Position numbers and translations under genes: made by a program
The notes under the pieces: generated by a model
Told to the model about the DNA's origin: nothing
The model's input: only the letters and a program-made list of their open reading frames with translations
Databases searched by the model: none
Shown: in pieces, positions 25,384 through 35,283 of the stretch
Layout: each line of letters opens with the position of its first letter
How positions within the stretch are numbered: the stretch's first letter is position 1
Source of the DNA: Costus lasius
Lineage: Eukaryota; Streptophyta; Magnoliopsida; Zingiberales; Costaceae
DNA length: 64,000 nucleotides
Direction: 5' to 3'
Assembly (NCBI GenBank): GCA_027563935.2
Contig: CM050454.1
Span: 22,255,501 to 22,319,500, forward strand

Positions 25384-27550
25384 TTAGATTTTTTTCCTTT
25401 TCACCCTTCTTTCTAGCACACTCTTCTTTCTTTTCTCTTTTGGCCCTTTCTTAGACACATGATTTTTTATAGTAATATTTTGTGTGGGGGATATATGGTT
25501 GCTATCATCTTTGTCCTCTTTAACTATCTCTTCATTCCGCAATATCTCATCAACTTCTAACATCAGTCCATCCAACACCTGTTCTATCTTTTCAAGTCCT
25601 TTCCTGAATAATAAACTCCCATTTCCAATGCTTGAAGCCTTCTGACAGATGCAAGTGTATATGGAGATCAAGCTTTCCTCTCCATCTGCAACTAAATTGG
25701 ATCCACAAATATTTGAGTCATATCCGTCCCATGCATATTTCGTCCACCTCTTTAATAAATACTCGTCTGGAATATGCATCACATTGTGAGCTGCAAGCAC
25801 TTTCAAGGAATGCATATATAGGATTCCACTGCATTCAAATTTCTTGCATGTGCAAGTAACAACTCCAGTTGATGGATTGTATGTGACCACTTCATCTCTG
25901 TCTGCAGCTGGACTTATGATGTAATTCATCTCTATCTCATCAGCACTTTTCAGCACAATACAACAATCTAATTGCGCCAGAAACTCTTTCTCAAACTCTT
26001 TGTACATAGTTGTCGTGTATTGTCCACTTGCATTTTTCAGCATACGAAAATTAGAGGCTTGTCCAGCTGGAGTAGTGTTCCTAGACTTAAAATATGTCTT
26101 TGTCTCTTTCTCACGGAAGAAGTTGGTAGTTTTATCATATTGTTCCAAAAAATCAAATAAGAACAATTTTCTCTTAAAAAACCGTTTAAAGTGACAATTC
26201 ATGCTCTCACTTCTTTGTGTTGTTGTCATATCTGCACAGAAAGTCTCAGTTCGGTAACAAGCAGCCCATTTAGAACGCAATTTGTAGAAGTTTACCATCG
26301 AAACATGTTCATGCAAATTATAGTTATTCAATAGTCATAACCTTTCAAAAGTTTCCACACTACACAGCTCATGAATACAATGTCTGAAATCATGGGCAAA
26401 TTGTGAGAAATTATGAAGGACATGGGATAGATGTGTGGTGGCATTCTGAAAAATATGTCATACACAGAGTCGATGTGCGCTACTTGGCAAAACAATTTGT
26501 ATGGCTTTGGCAATAGTAGCAGACTGATCAGTAAAAATAGTTACAGGCTGCTTCCCAGACATTGATTGTAAAAATGTTGAAAATAACTAAGTAAATGATT
26601 CTGCTGACTCATCATACAATAGTGCAGCCCCAAAAATAATAGTCTGCTTGTGGTGATTCACCCCCAACAATGGGAGCAAAGGGCATGTCATACTCGTTGG
26701 TTTGAAATGTGGTATCAAAACAAATAACATCCCTAAAATAGACATAGTCTGTAATAGCTTTATCATCTGCCCAAAAGAAATTAGTTATTTCTCTGGTTTC
26801 CTGTACTTCGATCGCATAAAAAAAGGACAGATCAATAGCTCGCTTGTGCTGTAGGAACTTCATAATACCCTGAGCTTCTTTACCATCCAATAATTTTCTT
26901 TACGTTTCTAGATATAGTTAACACTATCTTCTCTTATGAAACCTAATTCATTATTGCTTATCCCTGACAAAAAAAATCACAGATATTATGTGCTTTCATC
27001 TCGGCATCTGTCATTGTGTCAATTAAAGCTCGTTGAAATGGTAAAATTTTCCCGTGAGATCTCATCATGTGGACCTTATTTGGACTTGTCATTGGATGAT
27101 TATGGTTTAACTCAACTCTACTTAATGTCCAAACTTTATGGAGGTCAATCTTAAATTCCACTCGGGGCATGCAGTTTGTTCTTATCTCCAGTTGTGGTTT
27201 TTTTGTGATATGTCCTTTATGTAGTTGTCTTATCCCTTGCTTACTACAAGTAAACATTTTCATTTTCAAACTGCCATCTTTTCTCCTATCAACCTAAAAC
27301 TTCTTTATACTAAAACCCACCCTTTTAGCATAGTCATTATAAAATTTGTATGTGTCATCCTCACTACTAAAGGTCATACCAACCATGAGAATTGCAGATG
27401 AGCAGGACGGTTGCTCTTTATTAATATCTGATGCACCAAGGTCGTCTTCCACTTGTACAGGTGAAAAATGATTAATTTCCTCTAATTCCTCTTCCACATT
27501 CACATCATTTGGATCATGCTCCGATTCAATTTTATGCTCAAGCTCTTCAC
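25384..27550 (-). pseudogene. FAR1/MULE-type transposase, frameshifted
   Basis: Reading on the minus strand from about 27550: a FAR1-type DNA-binding region (GMTFSSEDDTYKFYNDYAKR at about 27294-27400, continuing at 26958-27269 with ELNHNHPMTSPNKVHMMRSH). Next is the MULE catalytic core (26612-26890; [20 protein letters not shown], with VTIFTDQSATIAKA near 26510-26550). Last is a C-terminal part (25384-26331) with TTTQRSESMN and a SWIM zinc finger CTCKKFECSGILYMHS. Such proteins cut and paste Mutator-like DNA; host FAR1/FHY3 factors derive from them. A five-base C run on + at 26661-26665 shifts the frame after FAPIVGG. Stops follow at about 26590 and upstream of 26331. An acceptor-like TTTCAG near 27545-27555 implies an upstream exon beyond the minisatellite. 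Confidence 0.85.
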
Positions 27551-27559
27551 TGAAAGCTC

Positions 27560-28235
27560 ACTCGATAAAACAGAGCTATATTGCCTGTATCCACGATGAT
27601 GGACACCTTGTCCATGATGGGGACACTAAGGCTGAACCCTAGTTTCCTCAGAAACAGGGCTATATTGTCTGTATCCACGATGATGAACACCTTGTCCACA
27701 ATGGGGATACCAAGGTTGAACCCTAATTTTATCAGCAACAAGGCTACATTGCCTGTATCCACGATGATAGACACCTTGTCCACGATGGGGATAGCAAGGC
27801 TGAACCCTAGTTTCCTCAGAAACAGGGCTATATTGCCTGTATCCACGATGATGGATATCTTGTCCACGATGGGGATACCAAGGCTGAACCCTAGTTTCCT
27901 CAAAAACAGGGCTATATTGCCTGTATCCACGATGATGGACACTTTGTTCACGATGGGGATACCAAAGCTGAACCCTATTTTCCTTAGAAACAGGGCTATA
28001 TTGCTTGTATCCATGGTGATAGACACCTTGTTCACGATATTAATACCAAGGTTAAACCCTATTTTCCTCAGAAACAAGTCTACATTGCCTATATCCATAA
28101 TGATTAACACTTTGTCCACAATGGGGATACTAAAGTTGTACTCTAGTTTCCTCAAAAACAGGGCTACATTGCCTGCATCCACAATAATGGAGACCTTGTC
28201 CATGATGGGGATATCAAGGCTGAATTCTAATTTCA
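27560..28235 (-). repeat. 84-bp minisatellite, right array (inverted)
   Basis: Eight units; the phrase TGTATCCACGATGATG begins its unit at about 27583, 27667, 27751, 27835, 27919, 28003, 28087 and 28171, an 84-bp period. The + strand here corresponds to the - strand of the left array (20461-20995), so the two arrays are inverted. Each unit can fold at CCCTAGTTTC / GAAACAGGG. Open frames through it on both strands (27547-28311, 27581-28282) are periodic 28-residue repeats and not evidence of a protein. Confidence 0.92.
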
Positions 28236-28788
28236 TAAGAGAGTTTATCCACAGTAAGGATAGACTATCTTTTATGAAATAGAGCCTATCCACAGTAGGG
28301 ATGGACTCCATCTCATGTAAAACAGTGTCTATCCATCCATGATAGCTTAAGCTTTATCCACGATAAAAATATTACACGTTATGTATGAGTTTGTTATACC
28401 ACTATGTAATTTCTTTAATAATAACGTAGAAGTCCTTCTTAATTCGACTATGCCCTCTGGTTTCAACTGCAAAATAGAAAGGAGATGTGATTAACTTTAT
28501 GTAAGCAACTAACGAAGAGCTGTACATAAGTCATCAACCTGTTATCTGCTATGATGTCACGGAGAAGAATGCTCTCATCGTATCACACATAAGGGAGAAG
28601 GGGAAGATGAATTAGAAGAAACAGCTAGGGTTCCTAACGGACGGCGATTGGGTAACGGAACTTGTAGCGCTGGGTAACGGAACATTAACGAGAGAGGAGA
28701 GATTTGGGATTTGCACAATTTAAGTCGCTTTAAAATTCGATTCTTAAATCGTAAGAGATGGAGCTCAGGATTCTTGGGCTGCTCCGAT
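28236..28788. other. Flank between minisatellite and hAT element
   Basis: The first part keeps degenerate TATCCACAGTAGGGAT phrases. From about 28560 the minus strand looks like a plant 5' leader (CT-rich, AACCCTAGCTGTTTCTTC), but no coding exon is clear. The 8-bp hAT target duplication GCTCCGAT closes the segment at 28781-28788. Confidence 0.5.
28781..28788. repeat. Target-site duplication, left (hAT)
   Basis: GCTCCGAT, identical to 34494-34501 on the other side of the hAT element. Eight bases is the hAT-specific length. Confidence 0.95.
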
Positions 28789-28924
28789 TAGGGGTGGCAA
28801 TTCGTGTTTCACGTGTCATAACGTGTCGTGTCACACATGACACGTGACACGATTATGCTTGACACGAACACGACCCGTTTATGTATACGGGTCAATATAC
28901 AAAACACAGACACGACCCGCTTAT

Positions 28925-29120
28925 TTCACAGGTGACACGACACGACACGACTGACACGTTTAATAAATAGGTCGTGTCACATGACACGACACGACACGAC
29001 ACGACTGACACGTTTAATAAATAGGTCGTGTCACATGACACGACACGACACGACACGACTGACACGTTTAATAAATAGGTCGTATCACATGACACGACAT
29101 GACACGACACGATTGACACG
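28925..29120. repeat. 54-bp subterminal repeats of the hAT element
   Basis: CTGACACGTTTAATAAATAG starts at 28951, 29005 and 29059, a 54-bp period, each unit followed by a run of ACACGACACG steps. The opposite end (34339-34480) holds the same CGACACGACACG motif without the 54-bp order. Arrays of short subterminal motifs are the usual transposase-binding sites in hAT elements. Confidence 0.9.
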
Positions 29121-29964
29121 ATTTATAATATAAATTAATACTACAACCATTATGTCCATATCATTTAATACTACAACCATTATAATATCATTCAAACATT
29201 CAAAAACATAAACTATCATTCAAAACTATAATTTATTGAAAAACATAAACTATCATTCAAAACATAAACCATTACAATAAATACTAGACCAATTTTTACC
29301 TCATGAGACCAGTGGTAAAAAGCATATGCTACAATCAATGGTTGCAAATGCCTACATTCTAAAGAAACATCTATTAGAATTGCAGAACTGGGAAGCCAAG
29401 CAAATAAATAAGAAACTAACACTGGCACAGTTATATTGGTACTGTGGGAATACGATAGAAATGTGGAAAGAAAAAGTGAACAAGCACTATAAAATGCTAA
29501 ATTGCTGATGATCGATACACAACATTCACTGGTGAGTACACTGGACCATTGTAATCAGTAACTGCCCTAAATGGTACAGAGAAAACTCTCTTGCTAGAAG
29601 ATTTTAATCATTAAGAAAAATAATATAGTAACTCAGTAAGCTAAATCATCATCCATGATATACAAATTCACAAGGATACATTACATTTACAACCATCTTC
29701 AGGTGTTTATTATCATAAAAAACTAATAAAAACAAATTTAGAAGACAACGACACTTATATCAACATACACAATTTTATAATTTCATACACATAAAGGTGA
29801 ACCAAAGTTAGCAAGAGCTAATAAGGATAAACAAAGACGAATAAGGGAATTAATTGATCTTTTTGGAATACAGAATCATAGATAACCAAGTCAAATTAAG
29901 GAATGAGCTCGCAGTCTTAAATAAATCATGATATCGAAGTCCATGGAGTTATTCTTGAACTTAC

Positions 29965-30022
29965 CAGTGTTCTTTTCCAGAAATCCTGTAAGCTGAATCT
30001 GAATCTGCTTCCCATCCACTTC
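29965..30022 (-). pseudogene. Captured exon of a PWI-domain splicing factor (SRRM1-like)
   Basis: A 58-bp block, bounded on the minus strand by TGTGCAG before it and GTAAGTTC after it, encodes EVDGKQIQIQLTGFLEKNT. In plant SRRM1/SRm160-type splicing co-activators this segment lies in the PWI nucleic-acid-binding domain, where it continues into a K-F-x-K-E-L-W segment. Here the next exon is missing, and unrelated sequence follows the donor site. The exon has the same orientation as the transposase gene and lies downstream of it. It is a gene-fragment capture inside the hAT element. The family assignment rests on 19 residues recognised by eye. Confidence 0.7.
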
Positions 30023-30537
30023 CTGCACAACTTGAAATAACACGTTTAACACTGCAACTATGCAGCTGTTACATTCCAACGTTCAAAACATAAACATAAA
30101 CTATCATTCAAAACTATCATTCAAAAACATAAACATTCAAAAACAGAAATATCATATCATTCAAAAACTTAAAAAGTTAAAAATCATATCATTGCAATAC
30201 AATATCATTCAAGACTACAACCATATTGAATCACTAGACTGCATAATCCACATTCAACAAAATATCCCACATTCAAAAGTATAAATATCACATAATCACT
30301 TGAGCTCCAGAATCTTGATGCTTGACTAGCCTACCTACAAAACATAAAAGCATAATCAATAGATCATGTTAATATGACATCAAAATATACAAAATAATTT
30401 ATCACATAATTTCTTAAGCTCTTAAACATGCCTACATTGTTGACTGTTGCACCCTACAAAAAAAAATAAAATATAATCAATAGATCATGTTAATTGTGTA
30501 ATAAAAAAGAATTAATGTAAAATTTTAATATAATAAC

Positions 30538-32797
30538 TTACCCCCCACTACCATGACTTTCTCTTGTTGAAATATCCTCCTCATTCATTTCTAAATTCAT
30601 GACATCCTCAGTGAGTTCATCCAAAGATATTTTTTCAGCAGTTTCTGTGTTTAATAAAAAAATATAGATTAAACAACATACATTAATATAATTAGGTTTG
30701 TAAGTAGCTAGAAACCAAAATAAATTTTGTAACTGAACTTACCAGCTTCTCCATACAACCAATCTCGTGTACATAAAAGTGCTTCTACAATAGATGGTTT
30801 CAATGAGCTACGATATTGATCAAGCACCCTTCCACCACCACTAAAAGCAGATTCTGATGCAACCGTAGAGATAGGTATAGATAGAATGTCACGAGCCATA
30901 ATAGCAATGATAGGATACCTTTGATTATTTGTCTTCCAATAGCCTAAAACATCCAACTCTAATGTTCTATCAAGTCTCGGCTCATCTAAATACTGCTCCA
31001 GTGGTGACTTGCGAGTAGAGATTCCATATTCATCACTATGAAAGGTATCAAATTCCTGTTTAAAATAAAAAATTATTAATATTAAGAACAAACAATAAGT
31101 AAATAAATCAAAAGAAATTAAAGTAAACTAACCTTTAGCCATTTTGATTTACCAGTAGAAGACCCCTCGCTCAAAGGTTGTGATATTGAAGTTCTAGTAG
31201 ATTGACTTGATAACTCACTAAGGTTTATTGCTTCATATTCATTATAAAGCTGAAATAACTTGTCACGAACTTCAATAAACTCATGTGAATTCAAGCCATA
31301 CAACTTCTTGTAACTCCAATCAACAAAATGTATTTTATAACGAGGGTCCAAAATCAAAGCTATAGCCAAAATAATACTGAATTTAGACCAATACTTGTCA
31401 AACTTCTCAAACATTTGAAATGCCATTTTTCGCATGAATATATCATCCCCTTCCATGCTTTCTTTCAGAGTCATATAAGCCATAAAAACTGATGGAAAGT
31501 ACAAATTGGCTGTTGGATATCTGACTCCAGAGAATACACAAGTGATATCATAAAAAACTTCTAAAAATCTCATAATTTTTACAATCTTATCCCATTCCTC
31601 AACTGATGGACAATGTTTATAATTTGAATCACTTAATTGTAGATGACAGAATGCGCGGCGATAATAAACACAGCTCTCTAGCATATGATAAGTTGAGTTC
31701 CATCTTGTTGGAACATCTTGCTTTAACCCTTTCTTTCCATCCATATTTAGGTAGGTAACAGCTTCCAAAAATTTTTTCTTTCTCACTTGAGAGCCTTTAA
31801 TGTACTTAACACTTTCACGAGCTTTTTCAATTGCATTGTCAGCTTCTTTCAAACCATCTTGTACAATTAAATTAATAATATGAGCACAACAACGAACATG
31901 AAAAAACTCGCCACTACATACAAGTGCATTAGAGTCATTCAATTTATCCTTCAACAATCCCACAAAAGTGTCATTTGCAGATGCATTGTCCAAAGTAACT
32001 GTAAATAATTTTTTTTCAATTCCCCAATCAACTAGTAAAGAACTAATTTTCTGTGTCAGTGCAACACCGCTATGTGGTGGTGGCATATGAGAAAAGTTTA
32101 GCAAACGCTTTTGTAAAGTCCAATTCTTGTCAACAAAATGAGCAGTGAGTGATACATAACCATCAGTGGCAATTGAAGTCCATAAATCAGAAGTTATAGA
32201 AATCCTACTAGCTAGCTGATCCTCAAACATATTTTTCATTCTAAGCTTTTCCCGTCTATACATTTTTAACAGATCAGCCTTTATTGTATTTCTAGTAACT
32301 GTAACACATGTATCACGCAAGTATGCAAACAATGACTTAATACCACGGTACTCAACAAATGACAGTGGTAAATCATGCATCACAATAGCACTGATAAGCA
32401 TTTCACGAAATAATATAGGATCAAAACTTGTTTTCTTTAATGCTAAGTCATTATTGAATATCATTTGACCTACATCTCGAATATCTCTTCTCACACAATT
32501 ATCAATATGCCTTCTTAAATTGCCTGTTCCGTATTTACTATCACACAGAAATACTGAATTGCATTTCTTACACTTGCATCGTGCTTTCCCATCAGCTGAT
32601 TTTCCAATGCTCTCAAAGTGTTGCCATACAGTTGATGTCAATTTTCTCTTTTTTTTCCCTTTTTTGTTGATATCAACATTCTCAGAGTCTATATTATCTA
32701 TATCATTATCAGCATTACTATCCTCTACTGATATTATATTTTTATCCTTGCTACTAGTACTAGGTTGTATATTTATTTGTGAATCATCCATCTGCAT
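30538..32797 (-). CDS. hAT transposase, three exons, apparently intact
   Basis: Exons on the minus strand are 32797-31133, 31055-30743 and 30644-30538, joined by GT-AG introns with matching phases (1665+313+107 nt), giving 694 residues and a TAA stop. The N-terminus is Ser/Asp-rich with a basic KKGKKKRK signal (about 45-52). A BED-type zinc finger follows (C76, C79, H97, C101). The RNase H-like catalytic fold includes [20 protein letters not shown] (first Asp) and [11 protein letters not shown] (second Asp). The hAT dimerisation region in exon 2 carries [18 protein letters not shown]. The protein binds the element ends and moves it by cut and paste in the nucleus. The ATG at 32797 is followed by a second Met at 32791 preceded by TGCAG, so an intron in the leader with start at 32791 is possible. 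The third exon is acidic and less certain. Confidence 0.88.
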
Positions 32798-33880
32798 TAA
32801 AAAATTAGATATAATTTATAAATTAGATATAAGTTATCAATCAACATAAACAACATACATTATACTCAATTTCAAGAGAACCGGATGCCACATTATACTC
32901 AAATTAGATCTAAGTAAATCGGCTTTGGGCTGGCAGCAGCAATATAAATAAAAATATTTCATCTGTTGCATCACTATAATAGATTCTTCATACATAAGAA
33001 TGCAATCCATACTATCACTAAATAAGAGAATATCTATTCTCAGCAAGCTAAGGTTGAATGCTTCATATTTGAAACAAGAGACAACATTGTTGTTTCTTAT
33101 ATATTGTGAACCTTGTTAAATAAATGAACTTAGTTATACAATGTACATATTACATACTCGTTAGGATGCTTAGGAGCAATTGTATTACAATCCCTTAGGA
33201 GTTATCTATAACAAGACATAGACATTGTTGTTTTGTTAATAATGGGAACCTTGCTACACTAAATGAACCGAGTTATACATTTAATACTGGATACGACGCT
33301 TAGGAGCTGTAGTATTGCAATCCATAAAAGTTGCTTATGTATACGTTAAAGACATAAATCAATCTGCATAGAAGACAAGCAAAAACATGTGCAGTTTATC
33401 TAATGTGCTTGTACCATTTGATCTATGTGCAGTTTATCTAGCAGAGGATCTTGGTGCCCTCCCTTTGTGGGTGATCAATGCTGGTAGCCTCTATCCTGAG
33501 CTTCAAAAGAGCTTATTTTAAAGGACTTTCACTTTTAATGTTGCCTGCCTGAAGAAGTCTAACAAGGTATTCTCTAGATCAAGCACAACAACATCAATGA
33601 AGAATTGGTTGCAGGAAATATTGTTATCATTGTTGAGGCGGAAGAGAAACTTAGCCATAAGAGATTAAGAGGGCATGTTTCAATTATTGCGAGCAGGGAA
33701 TGGTACACCAGATAGCTAGATATACCTTGGAGTAATAGATTCTGCAACTCGGGGGCAGACGGTGGGTCGGCGAAGCAAGGTTCAGTAGAAATCGCCAGCA
33801 GACGGTGGATCGGCGAAGCAGGTTCGAGAGCCGAGAGGTGAGAGCTCGAGAGCCGAGAGGTGACTTGTGAGTTGTGAGGA
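32798..33880. other. hAT interior upstream of the transposase; no gene recognised
   Basis: AT-rich sequence that on the minus strand is the upstream/leader side of the transposase gene. Short phrases repeat with variation (TGTTGTTT...GAACCTTG at about 33088-33115 and 33226-33253). I see no coding exon I can name. Confidence 0.5.
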
Positions 33881-33885
33881 CAGCG

Positions 33886-34175
33886 GGAGCCCGAGAGCCG
33901 AGAGATGAGAGCTCAGACGATTGTGAGGAGTGAGGACAGCCGGCAGTCGAGAGGCGAGAGCTTGAATCGGGGCGGCGATGCTGTGTCGATGGAATCGGGG
34001 CGGCGAGGCGAGAGCGTTGTGAGGACAGCAGGAGCCCGAGAGCCGAGAGATGAGAGCTCAGACGATTGTGAGGAGTGAGGACAGCCGGCAGTCGAGAGGC
34101 GAGAGCTTGAATCGGGGCGGCGATGCTGTGTCGATGGAATCGGGGCGGCGAGATGAGAGCGTAAGTTGTAAGCTG
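33886..34175. repeat. 145-bp tandem duplication in the hAT right end
   Basis: GGAGCCCGAGAGCCGAGAGA occurs at 33886 and again at 34031. The following sequence, with GGACAGCCGGCAGTCGAGAG and GAATCGGGGCGGCGATGCTG, is repeated almost exactly. The zone is GC- and purine-rich, unlike the AT-rich interior, and lies where the transposase promoter would be. Confidence 0.88.
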
Positions 34176-34493
34176 TGTCGACGAAATCGGGGCGACGGAA
34201 TTAGGGTTTTGGGCTTTTGCCTTTTGGCGTTTAGTATTTTAGAGATTTAGATATTTATTATTTTTAAATTTTGTTATTAAGATTATTTATAGATAATTAA
34301 TATTAAAATATATATTATATATGGGTTAGACGGGTCAACCCGCGACACGACACGACACGACACGAATTTTAGCGTGTCATAAACGGGTCGACACGATAAT
34401 GACACGAAACACGATTATGTTAAACCCAAACCCGCGAAAACTCGTGTCGTGTCGTGTCGTGTTGGCGGGTCGTATAATTTTTTGCCAGGCCTA

Positions 34494-34501
34494 GCTCCGA
34501 T
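34494..34501. repeat. Target-site duplication, right (hAT)
   Basis: GCTCCGAT, identical to 28781-28788. Confidence 0.95.
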
Positions 34502-35150
34502 GCATAGGAATTTGTTTTTTCTCCTCACGCCCATAGCGACGGCAGCCGTTGCTTGACCTTTGCACATAATTATTAGGCTTCCACCCACAGTATGCAATCT
34601 ATTTGCCGCGTGTGTCCTCCGCATCTAGAGGAACAACGTCTCGCGCGCCGGATTTACAATTTATTTACCATCTATTTATTACTATTATTCAGAAAACTAA
34701 AAAAATTATAAAGAAGCCACATTTTTATTTGTCTGCGCCTGTTTGACGGAAAAAAAAAAGAATATTTGCCCTTTTAGCGTTTACTCGTGGAAAATTCAAA
34801 ACTCAAAAGACGACAATAAATTAATGCAATTGCAATTTGCAATAAAAAAAAATGGGGGATTAAATCGACGAGGCGTGTAACGTACGTGGTCGCCGCACGC
34901 AACCACCACCAACACGCGGATTTTGGCAACCACTGCGCTCGCAGGCGCTTTCATCTGCCTTGCCAAATCCCAACCCACCTCCCCCGATTAACACCAAGGC
35001 TCTTGCGGTATGCTCACCTTCGATTCTTTTTTGTTACCCTGTTCCGCCTCCCTTCACGGGCATCCATCTATTCACTCTGCGTAGGATCCACGTCCCTAGA
35101 TGCGAGACATATAAGCTCATCCGCCGGTATATCATACAGCCCAGTGTCAC
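34502..35150 (+). other. Upstream region of the NADP-malic enzyme gene
   Basis: About 650 bp between the hAT insertion and the TATA box. No coding region is recognised. It contains poly-A patches (34749, 34840) and a C-rich pyrimidine stretch (34970-35060). Confidence 0.5.
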
Positions 35151-35157
35151 TATAAAG
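35151..35157 (+). promoter_or_regulatory. TATA box of the NADP-malic enzyme gene
   Basis: TATAAAG after GTGTCAC, 133 bp before the ATG at 35284, leaving a plausible leader of roughly 100 bp that is CT-rich near the start codon. Confidence 0.6.
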
Positions 35158-35283
35158 GCTTCCGCATCAATTATTTTCCCCTCCTCTCCATTTCATCGAC
35201 CCAAGACTCTTTTTGCTCGACGAAGAGGATACAAGAGCCAAAAGGGGAGATCCCCTTCTCCATCTTCTCCGCTCCTCATCGCC

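Larger units (their letters stand above)
20457..28400. mobile_element. Mutator-like element with Ulp1-like gene and FAR1-type transposase
   Basis: Two genes converge inside: a DUF1985/Ulp1 (C48 protease)-like gene on + (21045-24150) and a FAR1-type MULE transposase on - (25384-27550). The same 84-bp minisatellite bounds both sides in opposite orientation (20461-20995 and 27560-28235), so the arrays act as long inverted ends. Ulp1-like genes carried by Mutator-like elements are known in plants (the KI-MULE or Kaonashi type). Both genes are broken. I could not fix the outer termini or a 9-11-bp target duplication; the left edge abuts an LTR relic and may be truncated. Confidence 0.7.
28789..34493 (-). 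mobile_element. Complete hAT transposon with intact transposase
   Basis: 5705 bp. The left end TAGGGGTGGCAA and the inverse of the right end, TAGGCCTGGCAA, match at 10 of 12 positions. GCTCCGAT is duplicated exactly on both sides. The subterminal zones are dense in GACACGACACG motifs on both ends. Inside are a three-exon hAT transposase gene on the minus strand with no lesion, a captured splicing-factor exon, and a purine-rich leader. The perfect target duplication and open transposase suggest a fairly young, possibly autonomous insertion. Related terminal wording at 231-760 shows the family has other members here. Confidence 0.93.

Noticed and set aside
20461..28235. CRISPR array
   Set aside because: Regular units are contiguous and vary throughout, with no unique spacers of constant length, and the DNA is plant nuclear.
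27547..28311. Long open frames on both strands (254 and 233 codons)
   Set aside because: They are 28-residue periodic translations of the 84-bp minisatellite, open on both strands because the period is a multiple of three. No codon bias or domain.
28892..29119. 75-codon minus frame with SCRVVSCDTTYLLN repeats
   Set aside because: Translation of the 54-bp hAT subterminal repeats.
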